A stretch of DNA of 64,000 bases from Nonomuraea pusilla (GCF_900109355.1 NZ_FOBF01000011.1:186001-250000); one strand, 5' to 3'; shown: positions 55,750 to 62,823, numbered from the stretch's first letter. Program-made: numbers and translations. Notes: generated from the sequence alone by a model not told the origin.

Positions 55750-57070
55750 GCCGCCCTCGCGCGACGATCTCCGCCTGGTCCGCCGCACCCTCGAAGCGCT
55801 GCCCGGCGTGGCGGAGGCGGAGGTCCTGCTCATCGGCGACGGCCCCGGGGCGGCCGTGTCGGCCCTGGTCTCCGACGGGCGCCCGCTGCCGGAACCCTCG
55901 GTCGCCGCCCCGCCTTCGGCCCGGCTCGACGACGGCGAGACCCGCGTCGTGCCAGGCTGCCTGGCGGCCATGGAACGGGCGGCCGTGCTGGCCATCGCGC
56001 ACACCGTGCACACCGTGCAGACCACCGGCCTGTTCCGCCACGGCGCGGAGGAGGTCGCGGACGCGCTCCGGGCCGCCCCACGCCACCGGTGGATCGTCCG
56101 CCGCTGGCTGGCCGCGCTCGCCTCCGAGAACCTGCCGGCGCCTCCGTCCCGCCAGGAGCTGGCCCGCGCCATGCGGGACCTCGACGCCGCCCGGCAGGAG
56201 CTGGGCTACCCCGCCGAGATGGGCCGCTTCTTCCAGACGGCGCTGCGCAGCCTGCCGCGGCTCGTACGCGACGAGATCAGCCTGCAGTCCCTGCTCTTCG
56301 CGGGCGGAGGCATGACCGCCGCCCGGGGCAACTACCGCGACAACCTGATCAGCCGCCGGCTCAACAGGGCGGCGGCCGAGGCCGTCGCGGCACGCGCCCC
56401 CGCCAGGGTGCTGGAGATCGGCGCGGGGGTCGGCGCCACCACCGACGCCGTCCTCGCCGCCGTGGGCGAGGTGGACTACCTGTTCACCGACGTCTCCGCC
56501 TTCTTCCTGGACGCCGCCCGCGAACGCTTCGCGCACCGGACGGGGCTGCGCTACGCCCACCTGGACGTCAACGCCCCGATGGCGCTCGACGAGCAGCCGT
56601 TCGACGTCGTCCTGGCCGCCAACGTCCTGCACAACGCCCGCCACGCCGGCCGCACCCTGGCCGCGATCCGCGAGCTGCTGGCACCCGGCGGCACGCTCGT
56701 GCTGATCGAGTCGTGCGTCGAACACCACCTGGTGTCGGCCTCGATGCACTTCCTCATGTCGCCGCGGGCCGACGCGCTCCTGCCCGGCTTCGCCGACGTC
56801 CGGCAGGGTCAGGACCGCGTGTTCCTGACCCGGACCGAATGGATCCTGCAGCTCGCGGCGGCCGGATACCGGGACCTGCGCGTCGAGCCCGCTCCCGACG
56901 GCCCGCTCGCCGCCGCCGGACAGCACGTCTTCACCGCCGTCCGCGGCGAGCGCCACCCGGCCCCCGCCCCGCTGCCGCCCGAGGCGGCGGAGGCGCTGCC
57001 CCCACACCTCGTCCCCCGCGAGATCCACACCGTCGACGCCCTCATCACCGATCGGAGCCACCGCCCGTGA
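55739..57070 (+). CDS. Free-standing assembly-line SAM methyltransferase with A-domain-like ends
   Basis: 443 residues; the ATG overlaps the upstream gene by 11 bp. Residues about 8-45 (RRTLEALPGVAEAEVLLIGDG) look like the start of an A-domain C-terminal subdomain. About 85-180 is a helical lead-in (FFQTALRSLPRLVRDEISLQSLLF), then SAM motif I VLEIGAGVGATTDAVL (about 222-237), the post-I TDVSAFFLDAARERF, and motif III in APGGTLVLIE. The end (LPPHLVPREIHTVDAL, about 417-432) resembles the A-domain segment before A10. It is coupled to the PCP-Cy-PCP gene by a 4-bp overlap. It probably acts in trans as C-methyltransferase or as the epimerase-like MT of PchE/HMWP2. Confidence 0.82.
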   Translation: MPVEPPSRDDLRLVRRTLEALPGVAEAEVLLIGDGPGAAVSALVSDGRPLPEPSVAAPPSARLDDGETRVVPGCLAAMERAAVLAIAHTVHTVQTTGLFRHGAEEVADALRAAPRHRWIVRRWLAALASENLPAPPSRQELARAMRDLDAARQELGYPAEMGRFFQTALRSLPRLVRDEISLQSLLFAGGGMTAARGNYRDNLISRRLNRAAAEAVAARAPARVLEIGAGVGATTDAVLAAVGEVDYLFTDVSAFFLDAARERFAHRTGLRYAHLDVNAPMALDEQPFDVVLAANVLHNARHAGRTLAAIRELLAPGGTLVLIESCVEHHLVSASMHFLMSPRADALLPGFADVRQGQDRVFLTRTEWILQLAAAGYRDLRVEPAPDGPLAAAGQHVFTAVRGERHPAPAPLPPEAAEALPPHLVPREIHTVDALITDRSHRP

Positions 57071-59013
57071 CCGTAGACCCCGAACCCACGCTGCGCCGGA
57101 TCTGGGCGGACATCCTCGACCTGCCCGAGAGCGACATCTCTCCGGGCGACAGCTTCCTCTCCCTGGGCGGCGACTCCGTGCTCGCCGTCCGCACCGCCGC
57201 CCTCGTCCGCAGGCGGCTGGGGGTGGTGCTGGCGATGTCCGACCTCCCGGTGCAGCACACGCTCGCCGACCTCGCCGCCGTCGTCCGGGAGCGCGGCACC
57301 GTGCGCGCCGCCGACGTGCCCGACCTCAAGGTGACCCGCCGGGACGACCCGCTCGCGCCGTTCCCCCTGCTGCCGCTCCAGCAGGGCTACTTCGTCGGCC
57401 AGCAGGACGGCTGGGAGCTGTCGTACGAGTCCGCGCACCACTACGCGGACCTCGGCCTGACCGGCGTGGACGGCGACGAGGCCCCCGAGGCGTTGAGCGA
57501 CGCCCTGCACCGGCTCGCCGCCCACCAGCCCGCGCTGCGGGCGCGCGTCCTGCCCGACGGCAGCCAGCGGATCCTCGACCTGGACGCGCCCGGCGCGATC
57601 CCGTCCCTCACCGTCCACGACTGGCGCGCGCTCGACCCCGAGGAGGCCGCCCGGCGACTGGCCGGGCTGCGCGCCGACATGCGCGCGCACGGCCCTGACC
57701 CCGCCGCCGGACCAGGCGTCGACCTGCGCCTCAGCCTCCTGCCGGGCGGGCGCGGCAGGCTGCATTCCTCCATGAGCCTGCTCCTGGTGGACGGATGGTC
57801 GTCCGGCGTCTTCCACCGCGACCTCTTCGCGTTCGCCGCCGACTGGAACGCCGTGCTCGCGCCCCTGGACATCGACTTCGGCGACTACGTCACCGCCGTC
57901 CAGCGGCTGCCGGAGACCCCGCAGTGGCAGGCTGACCGCGACTGGTGGTGGCAGCGGCTCGACGCCTTCCCCCAGCCGCCCGCGCTGCCGCTCGCAGCCG
58001 AGCCGGACGCCGTACGGGCCGACGTGATGCGCAGCCTCGAAGCGCGGCTGGCTCCCGAGCGCTGGGCCCGCGTCCAGGAGCTGTGCCGCGCGCACGGGGT
58101 GACGCCGTCCGCCGCGGCGCTGGCCGCCTACGCCGTCGCGCTCGCGCGTACCGCGGGGCACCGGCGCTTCCTGCTCAACAGCCTCCAGCTCAACCGGCTG
58201 CCGCTGCATCCCGACGTGCACCGCATGGTGGGCGCCTTCTCCTCCACCGTGCTGCTGCCGGTCGAACTGCCGGGGCAGGCCTCGTTCGCCGCCCTCGCCC
58301 GCGACCTTCAGACCCTCACCGGCGAGGCGCTCGCGCACAGCCTCGTCTCAGGCGTGGAGGTGTCCAGGGAACTCGCCCGCCGATGGGGCACGACCCGGCC
58401 GGTCGCGCCCGTCGTCTTCCAGAGCACGCTCGGGGTGGACGCGGCCATGGGCAGCTCGATCCCGGAGGAGGCCGGGCCACTGGGCCGCATCGACCTGGCG
58501 GACCACCGGCAGGAGCTGCGCACCCCGCAGGTGGCCGTGGAGGGGCGCCTGTACGAGGCCAGGGACGAGCTGGTGATCGTGCTGTCGCTGGTGGAGGAGC
58601 TCTTCCAGGCAGAGGACGTGGAGCGGCTGTTCGCCACCTGGACGACGCTCCTGCGATCACTGGAGACCCGGGAGGGCTGGGAGAGCGCCTGCGACCTGCC
58701 GGGGGCGCTGGACCCGGACGGCGGCCTCCGGCTCGGCGCCCGGCCCCGCGCGACCACGGGGCAGGACGGCGGGGCGCCGCGCGACGAGCTGGAACAGGCG
58801 GTGGCCGGCTGCTGGCGCGAGCTGCTCGGCCTGCCGGAGCACCATCCACTCGACCGGGCGGCGGAGTTCTTCGCGCTCGGCGGGGATTCGCTCGTCGCCA
58901 TCAGGATGCTCACCCGCCTGGCCCGCTCAGGACTTCCGCAGGTCACGCCCCGGGCCTTCCTCACCGCGCCCACGGTCGCGGGGCTGGCCGCGGCCATCCG
59001 CGCGAAGCGCTGA
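57067..59013 (+). CDS. PCP - cyclisation-like - PCP protein
   Basis: 648 residues, GTG start overlapping the upstream stop. First PCP about 5-78 (Ser37 in LGGDS). Condensation/cyclisation-fold domain about 98-530 (FPLLPLQQGYFVGQQ start). Second PCP about 578-645 (Ser608 in LGGDS). The Cy active motif reads S-L-L-L-V-D-G-W-S: Ser237 replaces the first Asp, whereas Asp242 and Ser245 are kept. No A domain is present, so both PCPs must be charged by the Cys A domain of the NRPS at 39454, as HMWP2's single A domain does. The arrangement equals the last half of HMWP2 (PCP1-Cy2-PCP2). Last gene of the operon. Confidence 0.88.
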   Translation: MTVDPEPTLRRIWADILDLPESDISPGDSFLSLGGDSVLAVRTAALVRRRLGVVLAMSDLPVQHTLADLAAVVRERGTVRAADVPDLKVTRRDDPLAPFPLLPLQQGYFVGQQDGWELSYESAHHYADLGLTGVDGDEAPEALSDALHRLAAHQPALRARVLPDGSQRILDLDAPGAIPSLTVHDWRALDPEEAARRLAGLRADMRAHGPDPAAGPGVDLRLSLLPGGRGRLHSSMSLLLVDGWSSGVFHRDLFAFAADWNAVLAPLDIDFGDYVTAVQRLPETPQWQADRDWWWQRLDAFPQPPALPLAAEPDAVRADVMRSLEARLAPERWARVQELCRAHGVTPSAAALAAYAVALARTAGHRRFLLNSLQLNRLPLHPDVHRMVGAFSSTVLLPVELPGQASFAALARDLQTLTGEALAHSLVSGVEVSRELARRWGTTRPVAPVVFQSTLGVDAAMGSSIPEEAGPLGRIDLADHRQELRTPQVAVEGRLYEARDELVIVLSLVEELFQAEDVERLFATWTTLLRSLETREGWESACDLPGALDPDGGLRLGARPRATTGQDGGAPRDELEQAVAGCWRELLGLPEHHPLDRAAEFFALGGDSLVAIRMLTRLARSGLPQVTPRAFLTAPTVAGLAAAIRAKR

Positions 59014-59017
59014 CCTG

Positions 59018-59050
59018 ACGGCCCCGGCGGCCGCGCGCCGCCGGGGCCGT
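59018..59050 (+). terminator. Hairpin terminator of the metallophore operon
   Basis: Perfect 14-bp arms (ACGGCCCCGGCGGC and complement) surround a 5-nt loop, 4 bp after the last stop codon. Its position also suits the convergent reductase-like gene. Confidence 0.75.
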
Positions 59051-59119
59051 GTCGTGCTCCGGTCCGCGCCCGGGGCGGCCGGGAGCCGGGCGAGCGTGCT
59101 CCTGCCGGAGCCGCGTGCT

Positions 59120-60055
59120 TCAGCCGGCGGCCAGTCCGGCGTCCTCGCGGAACAGCTCCTGGTCCACCCAGATCGCGGCCCTGGCGCCGTCCGCCGCCCC
59201 CGTGACCACGAACGTCATCGCGTCCGGCAGCGCCTCCAGCCGGGCCATGTCGCCCGCCGCGTACACCCCGCGCACCGAGGTCTGCTGGAACTCGTTGACC
59301 CGCACGCACCCGTCCGGCAGCAGCTCACACCCCAGCCGCTCGGCGAGGTCGGAGTGCTGCCTGGTGCGCGTCCGGTGGAACACCGCCCCGCGGAGGAGCG
59401 GCGTGCCGCCTTCGAGGCGCAGCTCAAGGGCGCCCGGCTCGCCGCGCAGCTCCGTGACCCGTTCCTCACGCACCCCCACCCCGGCCTTCTCCAGCCGTTC
59501 CCGGTGCTCGTCCGGCGGTGCCTCGCCGTTGCCGCACAGGACGACGTCGTCGCTGAAGCGGTCGGCGACGTACAGGGCGAGCATGACACTTGGGAAGTCG
59601 GAGCCCAGAACGGCGATCGGCTGCTCCCTCGCCTCGTAGCCGTGGCAGAAGGGGCAGTGGAACACGCCGCGGCCGAACCGCTCGGCCAGGCCGGGGACGT
59701 CGGCGAGGACGTCGGTCTGACCGGTGGCGAGGACCACTTTCCGCGCGTGTTCCCGGCCGCCGTCCGCCAGGGTCAGCTCGAAGCCCGAGGCGTTGCCCGA
59801 CGTGAGGGCCGACGCGTCGACGACCTCGGCGGAGCGGGTCTCGACCGTGGGATAGGCCCGCAGGTCCGCCTGCCCCGCCTCCCTGAGCGCCGTGGGTGAG
59901 AGACCGTCGCGGGACAGCAGCATGTGCGTCTCCTGCGCGGGGGCGTTGCGCGGCGCGCCGCTGTCCACCAGCAGCACGCGCCGCCGCTGCCGCCCCGACA
60001 CCAGCGCCGCGTTCAGCCCCGCGGGTCCTCCGCCCACCACGACGACATCGAACAT
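59120..60055 (-). CDS. Thioredoxin-reductase-like FAD/NAD(P) disulfide oxidoreductase
   Basis: 311 residues. FAD motif VVVVGGGPAGLNAALV is at residues 4-19. The redox pair lies in FHCPFCHGYEA (CPFC, about residues 132-135), and the C-terminal FAD loop is GVYAAGDM (about 268-275). The second dinucleotide site, PIAVLGSDFPSVM, lacks the usual GxGxxG spacing, so NADPH binding may be weak. The CPxCHG(Y/F)E group includes dithiol oxidases of natural-product pathways as well as TrxB-like enzymes. It is convergent with the metallophore operon and upstream of the zinc-sparing ribosomal genes. A role in keeping cysteine or thiol groups reduced in zinc starvation, or in tailoring, is inference. Confidence 0.82.
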   Translation of the reverse strand: MFDVVVVGGGPAGLNAALVSGRQRRRVLLVDSGAPRNAPAQETHMLLSRDGLSPTALREAGQADLRAYPTVETRSAEVVDASALTSGNASGFELTLADGGREHARKVVLATGQTDVLADVPGLAERFGRGVFHCPFCHGYEAREQPIAVLGSDFPSVMLALYVADRFSDDVVLCGNGEAPPDEHRERLEKAGVGVREERVTELRGEPGALELRLEGGTPLLRGAVFHRTRTRQHSDLAERLGCELLPDGCVRVNEFQQTSVRGVYAAGDMARLEALPDAMTFVVTGAADGARAAIWVDQELFREDAGLAAG

Positions 60056-60077
60056 CGCGTACGCATCCCTTCTGTCA

Positions 60078-60092
60078 CGATGATCAGTTTCA
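60078..60092. promoter_or_regulatory. Possible degenerate Zur box upstream of the reductase-like gene
   Basis: Read on the minus strand, TGAAACTGATCATCG matches 11 of 15 positions of TGAAAATGATTTTCA. It lies 23-37 bp upstream of the reductase-like start. The match is weaker than the other two boxes. Confidence 0.35.
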
Positions 60093-60118
60093 TGTTTGCG
60101 TTGACCGCGCGCGACTTG

Positions 60119-60886
60119 TCAGGCGGGCGATCGGGTGATGCACCACAGCCCGAGGCCGGCTGGGCCGGTGGGGCGCAGGTGCAGGCCGTGTTCGGCGAGT
60201 TCGGCCCTGAGCCCGTCATGGCCGAGGACCCACCAGGTGTACTCGACCTCCACTTCCTCGGTCGGTTCGCCGTCCTGGAAGGCGCGGTAGGTCATGCGCC
60301 AGGTGACCTGCTCGGGTCCGGCGGGTTCGGCCCGGCCCCAGCCCTCGTACCGGCGCCGCCCGATGCGCAGTTCGGAGAAGCGGGTGCGCGGCACGGCGAC
60401 GGGTTCGGCCGGGGGCTGGAGGTTGAGGACGGCCCGGCCGCCGGGCAGCAGGCGTTCCGTCAGCAGCTGCCAGGTCATGCGGCGCTCGGCGGGGTCGAGG
60501 TGGCCGATGACGTTCATCATGACGAGCGTGCCCAGGCGGGGCGGGAGCGCGGCGCGGCGCAGCTCGCCGGGCAGCACGGTCACGCGGTCACGCAGGTCCG
60601 GGTCCTCGCTGACCCTGGCGAGCAGGACCGCGCGCAGACCTGGCGACGGCTCCACGGCGAAGATCTCGGCCTGGGGCACGGCCCGCGCGATCACCCGGGT
60701 GCCGTGGCCGCCTCCGGCCCCGACGTCCACGACGGGTCCGGGGGCTCCGCGCAGCGCCTCGGCCAGCACCGGCTCCAGCGCCGTCCAGGCCGGGGCGAGC
60801 ATCACGTCCACGTACTCGGCGGAGCGTTCGTACGGGTCCGTCCCGGTGGGGAGTCGCCGCTGCCGCCGTGCGTGGTGAGGCTTCAC
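60119..60886 (-). CDS. Class I SAM-dependent methyltransferase
   Basis: 255 residues. SAM motif I VVDVGAGGGHGTRVIA is at about residues 51-66. Motif II acidic residue is in IFAVEPSPGLRA (about 74-85), and MMNVIGHLDPAERR and LLPGGRAVLNLQPP complete the Rossmann core. The N-terminus is short and basic. The C-terminal half (YEGWGRAEPAGPEQVTWRMTYR) is beta-rich. It begins 16 bp after the S18 stop, so it is almost certainly cotranscribed with COG0523 and S18 under the Zur box at 62287. It is not part of the usual C-minus ribosomal sets I know. Substrate unknown; either ribosomal or metallophore-related. Confidence 0.8.
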   Translation of the reverse strand: MKPHHARRQRRLPTGTDPYERSAEYVDVMLAPAWTALEPVLAEALRGAPGPVVDVGAGGGHGTRVIARAVPQAEIFAVEPSPGLRAVLLARVSEDPDLRDRVTVLPGELRRAALPPRLGTLVMMNVIGHLDPAERRMTWQLLTERLLPGGRAVLNLQPPAEPVAVPRTRFSELRIGRRRYEGWGRAEPAGPEQVTWRMTYRAFQDGEPTEEVEVEYTWWVLGHDGLRAELAEHGLHLRPTGPAGLGLWCITRSPA

Positions 60887-60902
60887 GCGCTCTCCTCCGT
60901 GT

Positions 60903-61130
60903 TCACGCGCTCGGGCGCGAGGCGTAGGGGAGCAGGGCCATCTCGCGGGCGTTCTTGACGGCCCTGGCGATCAGGCGCTGCTGCCGTACGGTGACGCCGG
61001 TGACCCGGCGGCTGCGGATCTTGCCGCGGTCGGAGATGAACTTGCGCAGCAGGGCGGTGTCCTTGTAGTCGACGTGGTCGACGTGCAGGAGCGGGTTGGG
61101 CTTCTTGCGCGGGGCGCGGCGGGTCTTCAT
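60903..61130 (-). CDS. rpsR: 30S ribosomal protein S18, zinc-independent paralogue
   Basis: 75 residues starting MKTRRAPRKK. The S18 core DYKDTALLRKFISDRGKIRSRRVTGVTVRQQRLIARAVKNAREMALLPY is continuous and complete. No cysteine is present, so this is the C-minus form that replaces the zinc-binding S18 when zinc is scarce, freeing zinc from ribosomes. The ATG overlaps the stop of the COG0523 gene (ATGA), so the two are coupled. Expression is expected from the Zur-box promoter at 62287-62301. Product identity is certain. Confidence 0.95.
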   Translation of the reverse strand: MKTRRAPRKKPNPLLHVDHVDYKDTALLRKFISDRGKIRSRRVTGVTVRQQRLIARAVKNAREMALLPYASRPSA

Positions 61131-62266
61131 GCGCTCTCCTTGACGAGGATGGGGGCGAACGGGTCGTCGTAGCGGCTCCAGGCGTCCTGCCCGGCCTGTT
61201 CCTCCTCCTCTCTGAGCAGGCAGGAGTCGAGGAGCGTGCGGAAGCGGGCGGCGTCGAGATCGGGACCGGTGAAGACCAGGTGCTGGACGCGGTCGCCGCG
61301 GGCGGGGTGCCAGTCCAGGTCGGCGGCCAGACGGCGGGCCGGGGACACCAGGTCCCAGGCGGCTCGGGGCAGTGCGGCCAGCCAGGGGCCCGCGGCCTCG
61401 ACCGAGACGACGCCGGCCACCGCGTCCCAGGCCAGCAGCTCGTCCGGGCGGTTGGCCAGCCAGAAGCGGCCGCGCGAGCGCACCGACTCGGTCACCAGCT
61501 CGTCGACGGCCTCGAACAGGCGGGCCGGGTGCAGCGGGCGGCGGCTGCGCCAGACGGCGGTGACGATCTCGTCGGTCTGGAGGTCGCCGGGCAGCTGGGC
61601 GGTGGCGGGGTCCACGCGTTCGGCCAGTTCGCCGGCGCACACCCGTGCCCCCATGACGGGAGGCAGGGACTCGACGGTGTGGACGGAGGCGAAGGGGGCG
61701 AGGTGGGCGAGCACCGCGCGGGACAGCTCCCGGTCGTCCTCGTCACCGCCGTGCAGCACGAGGGTGGCCGGGTATTCGAACTGCCGCGCCAGCACCTCGG
61801 CCAGGTGACGCCGGTCACCGGCGGCCGCGGCCCTGCCGACCTCGCTGAGGCGTTCGCCGCGGGTGATGTCGTCGGGCAGGGCCGCGGCGTCCAGCGCGGT
61901 GAGTACGGCGGTGAGCCGCAGGGTCTCCCGGGCCTCGGCGCAGTCGATCGCCTCGGCCACCGAGCGGGGCTCCACCGAGTCCCACAGGTCCACGATCAGG
62001 AGTGCCGCACCGGGCGCCAGCATGACGAGCTGGGGGAGGAGGTCCTCTCGCACGGTGCAGGTGACGCAGCCGTGCGCGAGCCGCACCTCGGCCGTGTCGA
62101 GGACGCCCGTCCTGTCCCGGACGCCGCGGCGGACGCGCCCGTGGGTGACCTGGCTCAGGTCGTGGTGGATGGCGAGTGAGCCGGGATGCGCGGCGAGCAA
62201 CCGTTCGACGGCGGCGGTGCGAGCCGTGGCGTGCAGGCCCGCGACGAGGACGACCGGGGTTGGCAC
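61127..62266 (-). CDS. COG0523-family (CobW-like) putative zinc metallochaperone
   Basis: 379 residues from GTG 62266, with GGAGG 5-9 bp upstream. An upstream in-frame start would run through the Zur box and is rejected. The N-terminal G-domain has an altered P-loop, VLVAGLHATARTAAVERLL, where GxxxxGK(S/T) is expected: the Lys is Arg. The metal site CVTC lies in HGCVTCTVREDLLPQL (about residues 82-97). The CobW C-terminal domain follows (about 230-365). COG0523 members deliver zinc to client enzymes under starvation. Here it heads the leftward Zur-box transcript with S18 and a methyltransferase. Confidence 0.88.
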   Translation of the reverse strand: MPTPVVLVAGLHATARTAAVERLLAAHPGSLAIHHDLSQVTHGRVRRGVRDRTGVLDTAEVRLAHGCVTCTVREDLLPQLVMLAPGAALLIVDLWDSVEPRSVAEAIDCAEARETLRLTAVLTALDAAALPDDITRGERLSEVGRAAAAGDRRHLAEVLARQFEYPATLVLHGGDEDDRELSRAVLAHLAPFASVHTVESLPPVMGARVCAGELAERVDPATAQLPGDLQTDEIVTAVWRSRRPLHPARLFEAVDELVTESVRSRGRFWLANRPDELLAWDAVAGVVSVEAAGPWLAALPRAAWDLVSPARRLAADLDWHPARGDRVQHLVFTGPDLDAARFRTLLDSCLLREEEEQAGQDAWSRYDDPFAPILVKESA

Positions 62267-62286
62267 GAAACCTCCAGAAGTTGGTA

Positions 62287-62301
62287 TGAAAACCGTTTTC
62301 G
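62287..62301. promoter_or_regulatory. Zur box between COG0523 and rpmG
   Basis: TGAAAACCGTTTTCG contains a perfect GAAAAC-C-GTTTTC palindrome and agrees with the actinomycete Zur operator. An extra GTTATCA half-site follows at 62301-62307. It serves both the leftward COG0523 and the rightward ribosomal-protein promoters. Confidence 0.85.
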
Positions 62302-62339
62302 TTATCATGGCATACTGCCGCAAGTGGAAAGGAACTGTT

Positions 62340-62504
62340 TTGGCCAGAGATGAGGTGCGCCCCGTGATCAAGCTCAGATCCACGGCCGGCACCGGCTACA
62401 CCTACGTGACCAGGAAGAACCGTCGGAACACCCCCGACAGGCTCACCCTCCGCAAGTACGACCCGACCATCCGCCGGCACGTGCTCTTCAGGGAGGAGCG
62501 ATGA
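62340..62504 (+). CDS. rpmG: 50S ribosomal protein L33, zinc-independent paralogue
   Basis: 54 residues from TTG 62340 with AAAGGA about 7 bp upstream. The mature sequence ARDEVRPVIKLRSTAGTGY, then VTRKNRRNTPDRLTLRKYDPT, then RRHVLFREER, is full-length L33. It has no cysteine, so it is the C-minus type without the zinc ribbon ligands. Longer upstream reading would pass through the Zur box. First gene of the rightward ribosomal set. Its stop overlaps the ATG of the residual L31 reading frame. Confidence 0.93.
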   Translation: MARDEVRPVIKLRSTAGTGYTYVTRKNRRNTPDRLTLRKYDPTIRRHVLFREER

Positions 62505-62587
62505 AGAAGGGCGTCCACCCCGACCACCGCCCGGTCGTCCTCCACGATCGCGTCGAGCGGTTCGACCAGCGTCACGGGAGGCTCTGA
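62501..62587 (+). pseudogene. rpmE2: Residual L31 type B gene with in-frame internal deletion
   Basis: A 28-codon frame lies exactly where rpmE2 normally sits between rpmG and rpmB, and overlaps both (ATGA and TGATG). Its first half, MKKGVHPDHRPVVLHD, matches the N-terminus of type B L31 (MKxGIHPxYRPVVFRD). Its second half, RVERFDQRHGRL, matches the C-terminus (RVxKFxRRYGR). The central 45-55 residues are missing without a frameshift. The overlaps that couple translation of L33 to L28 are kept. The shortened product cannot be a working L31, and I treat the gene as gutted but still translated. Confidence 0.75.
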
Positions 62588-62823
62588 TGTCCACGCACTG
62601 CCAGCTCACCGGGGTCAAACCCGCCTTCGGCAACAACGTCTCCCACTCCCACCGCCGCACCCGGCGGCGCTGGAACCCCAACATCCAGCGGCGCCGCTAC
62701 TGGCTGGAGAGCGAAGGCCGCCACGTCCGGCTCACGCTCAGCGCCCGTGCGATCAAGACCATCGACAGGATCGGCATCGACAAGGCCGTCGCCCAGATCC
62801 GTGCGAGAGGAGAGCGGGTCTGA
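62587..62823 (+). CDS. rpmB: 50S ribosomal protein L28, zinc-independent paralogue
   Basis: 78 residues: MSTHCQLTGVKPAFGNNVSHSHRRTRRRWNPN and IQRRRYWLESEGRHVRLTLSARAIKTID are standard L28 segments joined directly. Only one cysteine (residue 5) remains, so the zinc ribbon cannot form. The ATG overlaps the L31-remnant stop and the TGA overlaps the S14 ATG (TGATG), so translation runs continuously. It is expressed with the Zur-controlled set to replace the zinc-binding L28. Confidence 0.94.
   Translation: MSTHCQLTGVKPAFGNNVSHSHRRTRRRWNPNIQRRRYWLESEGRHVRLTLSARAIKTIDRIGIDKAVAQIRARGERV

Noticed and set aside
39454..59013. Assignment as yersiniabactin itself or as coelibactin
   Set aside because: Starter ligase, salicylate synthase and thiazolinyl reductase are missing, domains are partitioned differently from the yersiniabactin proteins, and coelibactin synthetases lack this PKS/NRPS hybrid layout as far as I recall.
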